14,846 nucleotides of DNA from Clostridiales bacterium. Its GTDB lineage: Bacteria > Bacillota > Clostridia > Lachnospirales > WQUN01. Location: assembly GCA_031271275.1 (NCBI GenBank), contig JAISWA010000181.1, forward strand, positions 1 through 14,846, in the 5' to 3' direction. The notes beneath the pieces were generated by a model, which ran no database searches, was not told the DNA's origin, and saw only the letters and a list, made by a program, of their open reading frames with translations. The position numbers were made by a program, and so were the translations under genes. Positions 1 through 6,685 of this stretch are shown piece after piece; within the stretch, counting starts at the first letter, position 1; each line of letters starts with the position of its first letter.

Positions 1-1332
1 CGGCAGCACATGGAACATGCCCACGATGCCGTAGGAAGGCTTCTCCTTGGTGCAGGGCGGCGTGCGTATGCCGAAGCTGCGCACATGTATCTCCACGGCC
101 TCGTCCACATGGTTTTGTATAAATTCCCGGGGGATAATCACCCGGGGGTTGGGGCAGGGCTTTTCCGGCGTGTCCATGACGGGTTCCCACAGCAGGCAGG
201 TAGCGCCGGGGGTGGCTTCCATATTGAAGAACACTAGCGGTTCCTTGGGGTGGATGGTGCTGTACTCGGTCTCCGGCTCGGTCCCGTAACGGTTGATGTG
301 GTTGACCCGAAGGAACCAACCGTTTTCCGCGTCGGTGACCACCAACCGGTTGTGCTCGCGGTCGTTCAAACTGGGATGGGCGATGGCCATGTCGTCCGTC
401 ACCGGGTGCAGTTCGGAGGAATCCACGATTTGAAGCATGATTTTTTCGCCGTCGATTATGTTTTTCGCCAACAGCAGCCGCCCGTCCGCCTGCCTGGTGA
501 ACGGCTGCGTCATTTCGCTTTTGCCGCCGCCGCTTGCGCCCTCGTGCAGGATGGTGAACTGCAACTCATAGGGCGTAATCACCAACACGGTGGACGCGTG
601 GAGCGTCACCCATTTTTCCTGCTCGCCGATATTGAGCAGTACGCCGTAAATCCCTTTCTTGGCGCTGGGGCCGGGGTAGAGGTTATAGGAAAATACTTCG
701 TGCATATCGAAAAGCCGGTTATGTATCACGATTTGCTTGCCTTCGTAATACATATGCCTAAAGGGCGGGGCCACGTAAATAATCGCCTTGGGGCGGTACA
801 TGTTGGGAAGGTTTGATTTGGGAATGAAACCCTGCAAGTCCGCCAACGCCGCCGCGAAAAACGCCGCGTTTGCCGGGCAGACGAGCAGCGACGCGTAGCC
901 CAGTTTCTGGTCCGTATTGCCGGAATAAAACGGCATGAGCAAAAGCTGCTTTTGTTTCGACAGCCATTCAAAGGTAGCGCCGCGGATTTCGTCGAAGGGT
1001 TTGCCGAAGCGTTCCTCGTGGGTTACTTTGTCCGTGGGCAGGTCGTCGGCGATAACCATACAGTCCGGGTCGCGGCGGCGCATGTATACGTCGTCGTAAT
1101 TGGCGACGATACCGTTCTTGCATTTGGTGACGACCGCCTCGCGGACGCTGCCCGCGCCCTTCACTTCATACGATACGTCGAAGGTCATGTTCCCTTCGCC
1201 GCCCATCGCCATTTCAAGCAGTTCGGCGCGGGTTTCCGGCATAAATATCTCAATGCCCTGCTTGGAAATGACGCTCTTTATTTCCTGCGGGAGCACCATA
1301 CGGTGGTAGAATTCTTTAGTCGTCGATGTCAT
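1..1332 (-). CDS. PEPCK/HPr-kinase-like P-loop protein, probably DUF4914 family; C-terminus cut by window edge
   Basis: The frame is open on the reverse strand from an ATG at 1332 to the window edge, giving 444 visible residues. AAGGAG sits 5 nt before the start. The clearest motif is a nucleotide-binding loop, GASGGGKSE, at residues 265-273 with K271 as the expected phosphate-binding lysine. The GxSGxGKSE pattern is that of HPr kinase/phosphorylase, whose fold is related to PEP carboxykinase; PEP carboxykinases also carry their loop near residue 250. An acidic stretch, VDSSELHPVTDD, follows about 45 residues later and might bind metal. Length, loop position and overall look fit my recollection of DUF4914, an uncharacterised Clostridia/Bacteroides family of about 630 residues, but that assignment was not checked. 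No signal peptide is visible, so it is probably cytoplasmic. It lies 20 nt downstream of the prenyl-phosphate transferase gene and is probably cotranscribed. Substrate and reaction are unknown. Confidence 0.6.
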   Translation of the reverse strand, partial: MTSTTKEFYHRMVLPQEIKSVISKQGIEIFMPETRAELLEMAMGGEGNMTFDVSYEVKGAGSVREAVVTKCKNGIVANYDDVYMRRRDPDCMVIADDLPTDKVTHEERFGKPFDEIRGATFEWLSKQKQLLLMPFYSGNTDQKLGYASLLVCPANAAFFAAALADLQGFIPKSNLPNMYRPKAIIYVAPPFRHMYYEGKQIVIHNRLFDMHEVFSYNLYPGPSAKKGIYGVLLNIGEQEKWVTLHASTVLVITPYELQFTILHEGASGGGKSEMTQPFTRQADGRLLLAKNIIDGEKIMLQIVDSSELHPVTDDMAIAHPSLNDREHNRLVVTDAENGWFLRVNHINRYGTEPETEYSTIHPKEPLVFFNMEATPGATCLLWEPVMDTPEKPCPNPRVIIPREFIQNHVDEAVEIHVRSFGIRTPPCTKEKPSYGIVGMFHVLP

Positions 1333-1352
1333 AGCGTCTCCTTCCATATATC

Positions 1353-2324
1353 TTAAAACACCAACAAAAGTATGATTGAAGTCACGTTTAAGAACGCGCT
1401 GATTAAAAACAAAAACGCCACCGCCTGCGTAGGTTTCATACCTTTTTTAAGCAGCCGGTAGTGTATCTGGGGGATGTCGCGGGTGTCCGCCTCGTGCACG
1501 GGCTTGCGCGCGCGGATACGGCGGAACATGACGAGTACGTTGTCGAAGATGGGTACGCCCATGGCGAGCACGGGAATCAAAACGGAAATCACCGTGGCTC
1601 CCTTAAACGCGCCGAGCAGGGAAATGACCGCAAGCAGATAACCGAGCAAATACGCGCCGGAGTCGCCCATAATCACGCGGGCGGGCGGCAGGTTGTGCCG
1701 GAGGAAGCCGATGACGGAACCCGCGAGCACCAACGCGAGGAACGCCGAGTCCGGTTGCTGCTTCACCATGGCGACGATAAAAAACGTGGCGGACGAAAGG
1801 GCGCATAAACTTCCGGCGAGCCCGTCCAGTCCGTCCATGAAATTGATAACCGAAACCAAGCCGACGATCCAAAGCACGGTCATGACAAACTGCAGCCCGG
1901 GGCCGAGCGTCACATACTGGTCGGTAAAAGGATTGAAAAAACCGGTGAAGCGAATGCCCGCGGCGAACACGATAACCGCGGCGGCGATATGGGTGACGAA
2001 ACGCGGAAGCACCGGAAAGTCGCGGCCTTTTGTTTTATAATAGTCGTCCGCAAGCCCGATGGCGAGTATAAGCGCCGAGCCGAACAGCACCGCGTAAAGC
2101 CGGGCGTCAAACCTGGCGACAAAAATAACAAAACCCGCGGTAAACGCGATAAACATCACGAAGCCGCCAATCAAGGGCTTTGGCTCGGAGTGTATTTTGC
2201 GTTCCGTAGGCTTGTCCGTAAAATCGAACCGCACGGCGAGTTTCATCATAACCGGCATTAAAAACAGCGATATGGCGAAGGGAACAGCAAAAGCGAATAC
2301 ATAACTCAAAGGTATCACATCCAA
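1353..2324 (-). CDS. WecA/TagO-type undecaprenyl-phosphate glycosyl-1-phosphate transferase (MraY superfamily)
   Basis: This is a 323-residue polytopic membrane protein that should move a sugar-1-phosphate (probably GlcNAc-1-P or a related sugar) from UDP to undecaprenyl phosphate, starting wall teichoic acid or polysaccharide synthesis. Superfamily motifs appear in order: KPLIGG (49-54), the DD pair (D93-D94) in GLADDYY, NFMDGLDGLAG (161-171) with D164 and D167, FLRHN (207-211), and MGDSGAY (219-225). The histidine-rich loop is atypical: where family members read HIHHRLL, this one reads QIHYRLL (286-292). The start chosen is a TTG at 2324; a GTG two codons later is as good, and neither has a visible ribosome site. 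The next in-frame ATG (residue 23) would remove most of the first membrane segment. It lies downstream of murG across a repeat-rich gap and 20 nt upstream of the P-loop gene. The family call is firm; the exact sugar is not. Confidence 0.88.
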   Translation of the reverse strand: MDVIPLSYVFAFAVPFAISLFLMPVMMKLAVRFDFTDKPTERKIHSEPKPLIGGFVMFIAFTAGFVIFVARFDARLYAVLFGSALILAIGLADDYYKTKGRDFPVLPRFVTHIAAAVIVFAAGIRFTGFFNPFTDQYVTLGPGLQFVMTVLWIVGLVSVINFMDGLDGLAGSLCALSSATFFIVAMVKQQPDSAFLALVLAGSVIGFLRHNLPPARVIMGDSGAYLLGYLLAVISLLGAFKGATVISVLIPVLAMGVPIFDNVLVMFRRIRARKPVHEADTRDIPQIHYRLLKKGMKPTQAVAFLFLISAFLNVTSIILLLVF

Positions 2325-2351
2325 GAAGAAATCATGATTACGTCATGTGGC

Positions 2352-2450
2352 GTTATGGCTGAATTACGGCTGCCGCCATACGGCGGAATTTCGTCTGCTT
2401 GTCATATGGCTGAATTTCGTCTGCCGTCATACGGCTGAATTCCGTCTGCT
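2352..2450. repeat. Imperfect tandem repeat, about four units of 23-26 nt
   Basis: Units begin at 2352, 2375, 2401 and 2426 and run 23, 26, 25 and 25 nt. The last two differ at only a few positions. The common form is GTCATAYGGCTGAATT followed by YCGTCTGCY. The array runs directly into the inverted repeat at 2451, which also begins GTCAT and has 25-nt arms. On the leftward transcript it would lie in the 5' leader of the prenyl-phosphate transferase gene. Confidence 0.75.
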
Positions 2451-2519
2451 GTCATTCTGAGCGCAGCGAAGAATCTTTTGCTTGGAACGTGCAGGATTCT
2501 TCGCTGCGCTCAGAATGAC
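2451..2519. repeat. Long inverted repeat, 25-bp perfect arms, 19-nt spacer (copy 1 of the GTCATTCTGAGCG family)
   Basis: The left arm is 2451-2475, starting GTCATTCTGAGCG and ending GAAGAATC; the right arm is 2495-2519 and is its exact complement. A second copy with slightly different arms is at 8796-8858. Repeats of this type are widespread in bacterial genomes and are often mistranslated as peptides containing HPERSEGS. There is no T-run after either arm, so it is a hairpin-forming repeat more than a classic terminator, though a stem of this length could still affect transcription or RNA stability. Confidence 0.85.
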
Positions 2520-2532
2520 AACGGACTGCACT

Positions 2533-2566
2533 GCGGCGTTAACGTTTAAACGGTCGCCGCCTATAT
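2533..2566. repeat. Partial relative of the 12113-12244 element end (CGTTTAAAC plus CGCCGCCTATAT)
   Basis: CGTTTAAAC at 2543-2551 is followed 3 nt later by CGCCGCCTATAT at 2555-2566. The same two blocks, in the same order and orientation but 5 nt apart, occur at 12218-12226 and 12232-12243. Locally, GCGGCG (2533-2538) and CGCCGC (2555-2560) form a short inverted repeat. The copy looks degenerate or truncated. Confidence 0.5.
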
Positions 2567-2573
2567 GCATCCA

Positions 2574-2603
2574 AGTATAACAGAAATAATTTTTTTGTAA
2601 CAA
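2574..2603 (-). promoter_or_regulatory. Candidate leftward promoter for the prenyl-phosphate transferase operon
   Basis: Reading the reverse strand, TTGTTA (2598-2603) is separated by 18 nt from TATACT (2574-2579), and TGT directly before the -10 gives an extended TGnTATACT form. Transcription would start near 2567, leaving a leader of about 240 nt that contains the tandem array and the long inverted repeat. If real, the transferase and the P-loop gene can be expressed independently of murG. Confidence 0.4.
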
Positions 2604-2625
2604 ATTTCATAAAAATGTCATCTAT

Positions 2626-2768
2626 TATTACAGTTATAAATTCACGATTTTTGCGAAGCGTCAAATGAGGGCAGTGAGCGAACCAACGGTTTTTCAAAGA
2701 AAAACCGTGAACGGAGCGAACGTTCTGCCCGAATAGCAAGCAAAAATTACCTCTGTACAACTGTAATA
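2626..2768. repeat. Nested palindromic element with 10-bp inverted ends
   Basis: Outer ends are TATTACAGTT (2626-2635) and its complement AACTGTAATA (2759-2768). Inside are ATTTTTGC (2647-2654) with GCAAAAAT (2740-2747), GGGCAG (2669-2674) with CTGCCC (2725-2730), and a central hairpin ACGGTTTTT (2686-2694) with AAAAACCGT (2700-2708) around a 5-nt loop. The arms close in order, so the whole 143 bp could fold into one branched structure. It has no coding capacity and resembles a small miniature element or structured repeat. It ends 12 nt from the murG stop. Confidence 0.55.
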
Positions 2769-2780
2769 CTATAACACCGC

Positions 2781-3845
2781 TTATATGACACAGGATTGTA
2801 TCACTTCCATAACCGCTTTAACCCCCGCGCCCGGCGGGTTGCTTCCGCTCATCCGCGCGGCGTATTTACGGCGGTCCTCGTACAGGGACTGTATGCCTTC
2901 CATCAGCGTGTCGCAGGACAAATCTTCCTCGTGAAGCACAATGGAATAGCCCCGCTGCTCAAAGGACGCGGCGTTTAATATCTGGTCGCCCCGGCTCGCT
3001 TTTAGCGTGAGCGGAATCAGCAGGTTCGGCTTGCGCAGCGCGAGCAGCTCGAACAGCGTGTTCGCCCCCGCGCGGGAAACGACTACGTCCGCTATCGCCA
3101 ACAGATGGGGGAGTTCGTCCGTCACATACTCGAACTGGGCGTAGCCCGGCAATTCCCTATCCGATTTATTCCCCTTACCGCACAAATGTATAACCTTAAA
3201 CCGCTTGCAAATTTCCGGCAGCGCTTGCCGCAGGCATTGGTTAATCGCCTTCGCGCCGAGGCTGCCGCCGGTAAACAGCACCGCGGGCTTTTCGTCCCGG
3301 GGGAAGCCGCAAAGCTCCGCCGCCTTGAACCGGTCGCCCCTGAAAAGTTCCTCCCGGATGGGCGTCCCGGTCAGTACGGACTTCCTGCGGGGGGATTGTG
3401 ACAAAGTCTCGGGGAAGTTGACGCACACCCGTTTCGCGAAGGGGAACGCGAGCCGGTTGGCAAGCCCCGGCGTGATGTCCGACTCGTGTATCACCGCCGG
3501 AACGCCCGCGAATTTCGCCGCGATTACCACCGGAACGGTGACGTAACCCCCCTTCGAGAATACCACGTCGGGCTTTATTTTTTTTACCGCGGCGAAAGCT
3601 TCGCCGAGCCCTTTCACCACGCGAAACGCGTCCGTTATATTCTTTAAGTCGAAATATCTGCGTAATTTCCCGGAAGAAATGGCGTGGTATTCGTCCACGT
3701 GAGACTCCACTAACTTTCGCTCAATGCCGTTTACGCTCCCCACATAATGCGCCTCGAAGCCGCTTTCCCTAAGCGCGGGCAGCAGCGCTAAATGCGGGGT
3801 GACATGGCCCGCAGTCCCGCCTCCGGTCAGTAAAATTTTTTTCAT
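2781..3845 (-). CDS. murG: UDP-GlcNAc:lipid I GlcNAc transferase MurG
   Basis: MurG transfers GlcNAc from UDP-GlcNAc to lipid I on the inner face of the membrane, making lipid II, the last cytoplasmic step of peptidoglycan precursor synthesis. The 354-residue length is normal. Diagnostic motifs are all present: GGGTAGHVTP (8-17), SKGGYVTVP (97-105), HESD (120-123), the second glycine-rich loop GGSLGA (193-198), the donor-binding SRAGANTLFELLAL (257-270) and RGDQILNA (285-292). The ATG at 3845 puts MKKILLTGGG at the N-terminus as expected; the ribosome site is weak (GGGG, 9 nt upstream). The gene stands apart from a visible division/cell-wall cluster, with a prenyl-phosphate sugar transferase downstream, so both membrane lipid-linked sugar steps sit together. 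A good leftward promoter lies just upstream. The stop is TAA at 2781-2783. Confidence 0.97.
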   Translation of the reverse strand: MKKILLTGGGTAGHVTPHLALLPALRESGFEAHYVGSVNGIERKLVESHVDEYHAISSGKLRRYFDLKNITDAFRVVKGLGEAFAAVKKIKPDVVFSKGGYVTVPVVIAAKFAGVPAVIHESDITPGLANRLAFPFAKRVCVNFPETLSQSPRRKSVLTGTPIREELFRGDRFKAAELCGFPRDEKPAVLFTGGSLGAKAINQCLRQALPEICKRFKVIHLCGKGNKSDRELPGYAQFEYVTDELPHLLAIADVVVSRAGANTLFELLALRKPNLLIPLTLKASRGDQILNAASFEQRGYSIVLHEEDLSCDTLMEGIQSLYEDRRKYAARMSGSNPPGAGVKAVMEVIQSCVI

Positions 3846-3887
3846 ATATCAATACCCCGCGTAAAATATACTATTCCCGTAAACCCT

Positions 3888-3916
3888 ATGATATAATGAC
3901 TGTGCGCGTATTTCAA
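3888..3916 (-). promoter_or_regulatory. Candidate sigma-70-type promoter for murG
   Basis: On the reverse strand TTGAAA (3911-3916) and TATCAT (3888-3893) are 17 nt apart, each one mismatch from consensus. The start of transcription would be near 3881, giving a leader of roughly 35 nt. Its -10 box overlaps that of the divergent peptidase promoter. Confidence 0.55.
3889..3897 (+). promoter_or_regulatory. Candidate extended -10 promoter for the metallopeptidase operon
   Basis: TGATATAAT is a perfect TGnTATAAT extended -10 (core 3892-3897). No good -35 is visible, as is common for extended -10 promoters. Transcription would start near 3904, about 48 nt before the ATG at 3952. Confidence 0.5.
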
Positions 3917-3951
3917 TCACGGCATGTTTCACACGGAAGTTGGTGACACTT

Positions 3952-5526
3952 ATGAAGCGAAATAAATATATATTTTTACTCCTGCTCCTCTTAACGTTCG
4001 CTGCGGCGCAAACCGCGTGCAGCCGTCAGCCGTCTGCGCAGCTTACCGACCCGCCTCCCTCCCCGACCTTGGAACCGCTGCAAATTCCCCCCGAGCAATT
4101 GACGGAGAGTTCTTCCGAAAACCCCGAAGCCGCCGAACCGCCGTTGGAAGTTCCCCTGTATGACGACTATGCCGTCTCCCTTGAAGTGGACCCTGCGGCG
4201 CGAACGGTCAACGGGGTGGAGCGCGTAAGTTTTACCAACCGATCCGATACCGCGCTGGACGAGGTGGTGTTCCGCGTTTACCTTAACGCGTTTAAGGAAA
4301 ACGAAACGCCGAAACCCTACTTTGACGCGTATGCCCCCAAAATTTTCGCCTTGGGCGAGGATTACGGGTACATGAATATTTTGCACGTGTCCGCCGATAA
4401 TATGGATTTGAATTATGCGCACAATGACACGGTGCTAAGGGTCAAGCTTAACGAACCGCTGCTGAAAGACCAAACCGTGCAGGTAAGAATCCAGTTCGAG
4501 GCGTATGTGCCGATGATTGCCCACCGTACCGGGGCGAACGCCCGCGCCATGTGGTGCGGTAACTTCCTTCCGGTGCTTTCGTATTTGGAAGACGGCAAAT
4601 GGGCGACGGAGCCCTATTACCCGGCGGGGGACCCGTTCCGCCTCGAATCGGCGAATTATACCGTGGAAATCACGACGCCGAGCAATTACACCGTCGCCGG
4701 CTCGGGCGCCAAAACGGAGGAAGTGGACGAGGAAAAAAAAGTCACCACCTTTTCCTCCAGGATGGCGAGGGACTTCGCCTTCGCCGTTTCAGCCAACTAT
4801 AAAATAATAGAAACCGTAACGGAGTCGGGCGTCAGGCTGCAGTTCTACCATTATACGGACAGCCTTGACCTGCTGAAGGTGATGGACACCATTGCGCAAG
4901 GGTTCACGTATTACGAGCGGTCAATCGGGGCGTACCCGTATAAGCAAGTCACGGTCGTGGAGACGGACATGTTTGTTAACGGGATGGAAAATTCCAATAT
5001 TATCTTCATGGATTCCGCGTATATGCAGCGTTCGCAGGAATACGCCAGCCTTATACATGAAATCGGGCACCAGTGGTTTTTCGACATCGCGGGCAACAAC
5101 CAGATAACGGAAGCGTGGTTGGACGAGGGGATTACCACGTTCGTTCAGGAAAGGTGCTTCAATCAAACGGAAGAAGCTTTGCGCGAGAAGCTTAAAGCGG
5201 ACTATGACAGTTTAAAATCCGTGCATTCCAGTATCGTCCCCGGGGAAAACCGCGTAATCGCCGGGAGCGTGGCGGGATATAAAAATTGGAGCGATTATTA
5301 TCAGATAAAATACATCAAAGCCAAAATTATGCTATACGCCCTGCGGGAGGAAATCGGGGCGGAAAATTTTACGTTGCTTATCAACGGGTATTTTAGCGCG
5401 AATTCTTACAGAATAGCGACCGGTGCGGACTTTATCGCCAAGGCGGAGGAAATTTACGGGAGCAGCCTGAAAGGTTTTTTTGACGAGTGGCTGTACGGGG
5501 AAGGCTTGCCTGAGTTCCCCGATTAA
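3952..5526 (+). CDS. Exported M1-family zinc metallopeptidase (aminopeptidase-like), probable lipoprotein
   Basis: This 524-residue protein carries the complete M1 (gluzincin) active site: GMEN at 344-347, HEIGH at 369-373 with H369 and H373 as zinc ligands and E370 as catalytic base, a third ligand E392 exactly 18 residues after H373 in WLDEG, and a candidate transition-state tyrosine Y454 in KYIKAKIML. It should trim N-terminal residues from peptides outside the membrane. The N-terminus is basic, then has a long leucine run and AQTACS, which looks like a lipoprotein signal, though glutamine at the -3 position is not the usual lipobox residue. A proline/glutamate-rich linker of about 45 residues follows. 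I chose ATG 3952, not the upstream TTG/GTG codons, because GGTGA (3942-3946) lies 5 nt ahead and the signal starts cleanly. It begins a two-gene operon. Proteolysis versus a binding-only role cannot be told, but no catalytic residue is missing. Confidence 0.9.
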   Translation: MKRNKYIFLLLLLLTFAAAQTACSRQPSAQLTDPPPSPTLEPLQIPPEQLTESSSENPEAAEPPLEVPLYDDYAVSLEVDPAARTVNGVERVSFTNRSDTALDEVVFRVYLNAFKENETPKPYFDAYAPKIFALGEDYGYMNILHVSADNMDLNYAHNDTVLRVKLNEPLLKDQTVQVRIQFEAYVPMIAHRTGANARAMWCGNFLPVLSYLEDGKWATEPYYPAGDPFRLESANYTVEITTPSNYTVAGSGAKTEEVDEEKKVTTFSSRMARDFAFAVSANYKIIETVTESGVRLQFYHYTDSLDLLKVMDTIAQGFTYYERSIGAYPYKQVTVVETDMFVNGMENSNIIFMDSAYMQRSQEYASLIHEIGHQWFFDIAGNNQITEAWLDEGITTFVQERCFNQTEEALREKLKADYDSLKSVHSSIVPGENRVIAGSVAGYKNWSDYYQIKYIKAKIMLYALREEIGAENFTLLINGYFSANSYRIATGADFIAKAEEIYGSSLKGFFDEWLYGEGLPEFPD

Positions 5527-5545
5527 AAAGCGGGAAAGGATTCCT

Positions 5546-6685
5546 ATGAACATTGTTATATTAAACGGCAACATGCCGCAGAATGATTTCGGGCTCGGCA
5601 AAGTGATAAAAATTATTACCGACACCCTGGCGGAGCTTGAAATTTCCGCCGAGGAAATAAATTTAGGCTACAGCGAGACGCCGTATTTCGACGGGATAAA
5701 GTCGCAGGCGACGGACGAAATAATCCGCAGGCTGCGTGATTCCGCCGGGGTGGTGGTGGCGTGTACGGCGCAGCTTTTCTCGCCTACCGCGATTATGCAA
5801 ACTTTCTTTGAATATTTGCAGCTTGACGAATATGCGGACGCGCTGCGGGAGAAGCATTGCTTTTTGGTTGCGGTTTCGCAGCGGGGGGGGGAGCGCAGCG
5901 CGTTGGATTATATCTCCCGGGTGGTGCAGTATTTCGGCGGGTTTGAGAGCGCCACCATCGGCTTGCAGGAAATCCACACCCGCAGCCTTGACGCGGAATA
6001 CGGCGGCGAGAGCGCGAAAGACGAGATACGCGAAATTATTGAGCGCGAGACGGAAGACTTCTATCGGGTGCTGCGGCAGAACCGCAAACGCGTCATACCC
6101 CGGGACTACGCGGTGTACGACCGCGTCGCGAGCCTGACCGGAGCGGACGTTGCGGTATTTTCCCCCGTGGGCGAAAAAAAGGAACGGGTTCCCGTATCGG
6201 AGGTTTACCAGAAACTTAACCTCGACGCGTTTACCGAGCAGCAGGAGCGGGACATACAGGAGCTTACGCGTTTTTTCGCGGAAAAATACGCTTCTCCCGA
6301 CGGCGACGGCGAACCTGTGCCGGTTAAAGCGCCCGCGCGGAAAATCGCGGTAACGCCGAGAGAACGTTCCGCAAGGCAGATAACGCAGAGCCTTCCGCAT
6401 TATTTCCAACCGCAGCTGTCCAACGGGCTTACGGCGGTGATACAGTTCAATATCAGCGGAGAAGAAACCTTTGACGGCTATGTTACGATACAAAGCACGG
6501 AATGCGCTTACGCGGAAGGCGTCCACAGCGCGCCGGACATTACCATCATCGCTGACACCGCCATATGGAAGGACGTGCTGACGCACAAGTATACCGCGCA
6601 GAAAGCGTTTATGATTGGCGGGCTGAAGGTGCGCGGGAACTTTGTGCTGCTTACGAAGTTTGATATGCTGTTTAAGTTGGAGTGA
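5546..6685 (+). CDS. Flavodoxin-like/FMN reductase-like domain fused to a C-terminal SCP2 sterol-carrier domain
   Basis: The protein has 379 residues. Residues 1-165 read as a flavodoxin-like alpha/beta fold of the NAD(P)H-dependent FMN reductase type: MNIVILNGN, then a long helix, GVVVACTAQLFSPTAIMQTFFEYL near 68-91, and a later strand FLVAVS. The usual phosphate-binding SPRxxGNT loop is replaced by NGNMPQNDFG, so flavin binding is uncertain. A charged linker follows, and residues 285-379 match an SCP2 lipid-binding domain: HYF at the entry, a central beta sheet, the WKDVL helix, and the ending GGLKVRGNFVLLTKFDMLFKL. The protein is probably cytosolic and may act on or carry a hydrophobic ligand. 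The ATG at 5546 has AAAGGA 5 nt upstream and starts 19 nt after the peptidase stop, so the two are very likely cotranscribed. The domain calls are good; the reaction is unknown. Confidence 0.75.
   Translation: MNIVILNGNMPQNDFGLGKVIKIITDTLAELEISAEEINLGYSETPYFDGIKSQATDEIIRRLRDSAGVVVACTAQLFSPTAIMQTFFEYLQLDEYADALREKHCFLVAVSQRGGERSALDYISRVVQYFGGFESATIGLQEIHTRSLDAEYGGESAKDEIREIIERETEDFYRVLRQNRKRVIPRDYAVYDRVASLTGADVAVFSPVGEKKERVPVSEVYQKLNLDAFTEQQERDIQELTRFFAEKYASPDGDGEPVPVKAPARKIAVTPRERSARQITQSLPHYFQPQLSNGLTAVIQFNISGEETFDGYVTIQSTECAYAEGVHSAPDITIIADTAIWKDVLTHKYTAQKAFMIGGLKVRGNFVLLTKFDMLFKLE

Larger units (their letters stand above)
2325..2780. other. 456-nt non-coding gap filled with repeats and a candidate promoter
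   Basis: The gap between the murG stop and the prenyl-phosphate transferase start shows no convincing gene. The only leftward frame (2539-2760) runs through palindromes and has no ribosome site or recognisable protein character. In order it holds a run of about 25-nt tandem repeats, a 25-bp-arm inverted repeat, a partial copy of the 12.1-kb palindromic element's end, a leftward promoter candidate, and a nested palindrome with 10-bp inverted ends. Each is listed separately. Confidence 0.7.

Noticed and set aside
250..816. 188-codon rightward frame opposite the P-loop protein
   Set aside because: The leftward frame is open for 444 codons with a P-loop and a proper ribosome site, so this is a shadow.
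2352..2450. Tandem repeats as a CRISPR array
   Set aside because: Units are contiguous with no unique spacers, and no cas gene is present.
2539..2760. 73-codon leftward frame in the murG downstream gap
   Set aside because: It consists of palindromic repeat sequence and has no ribosome site; its residues follow the inverted repeats.
2775..2786. CACCGCTTATAT at the murG stop as another copy of the CGCCGCCTATAT element end
   Set aside because: Two mismatches in 12 and no flanking CGTTTAAAC; it may be chance.
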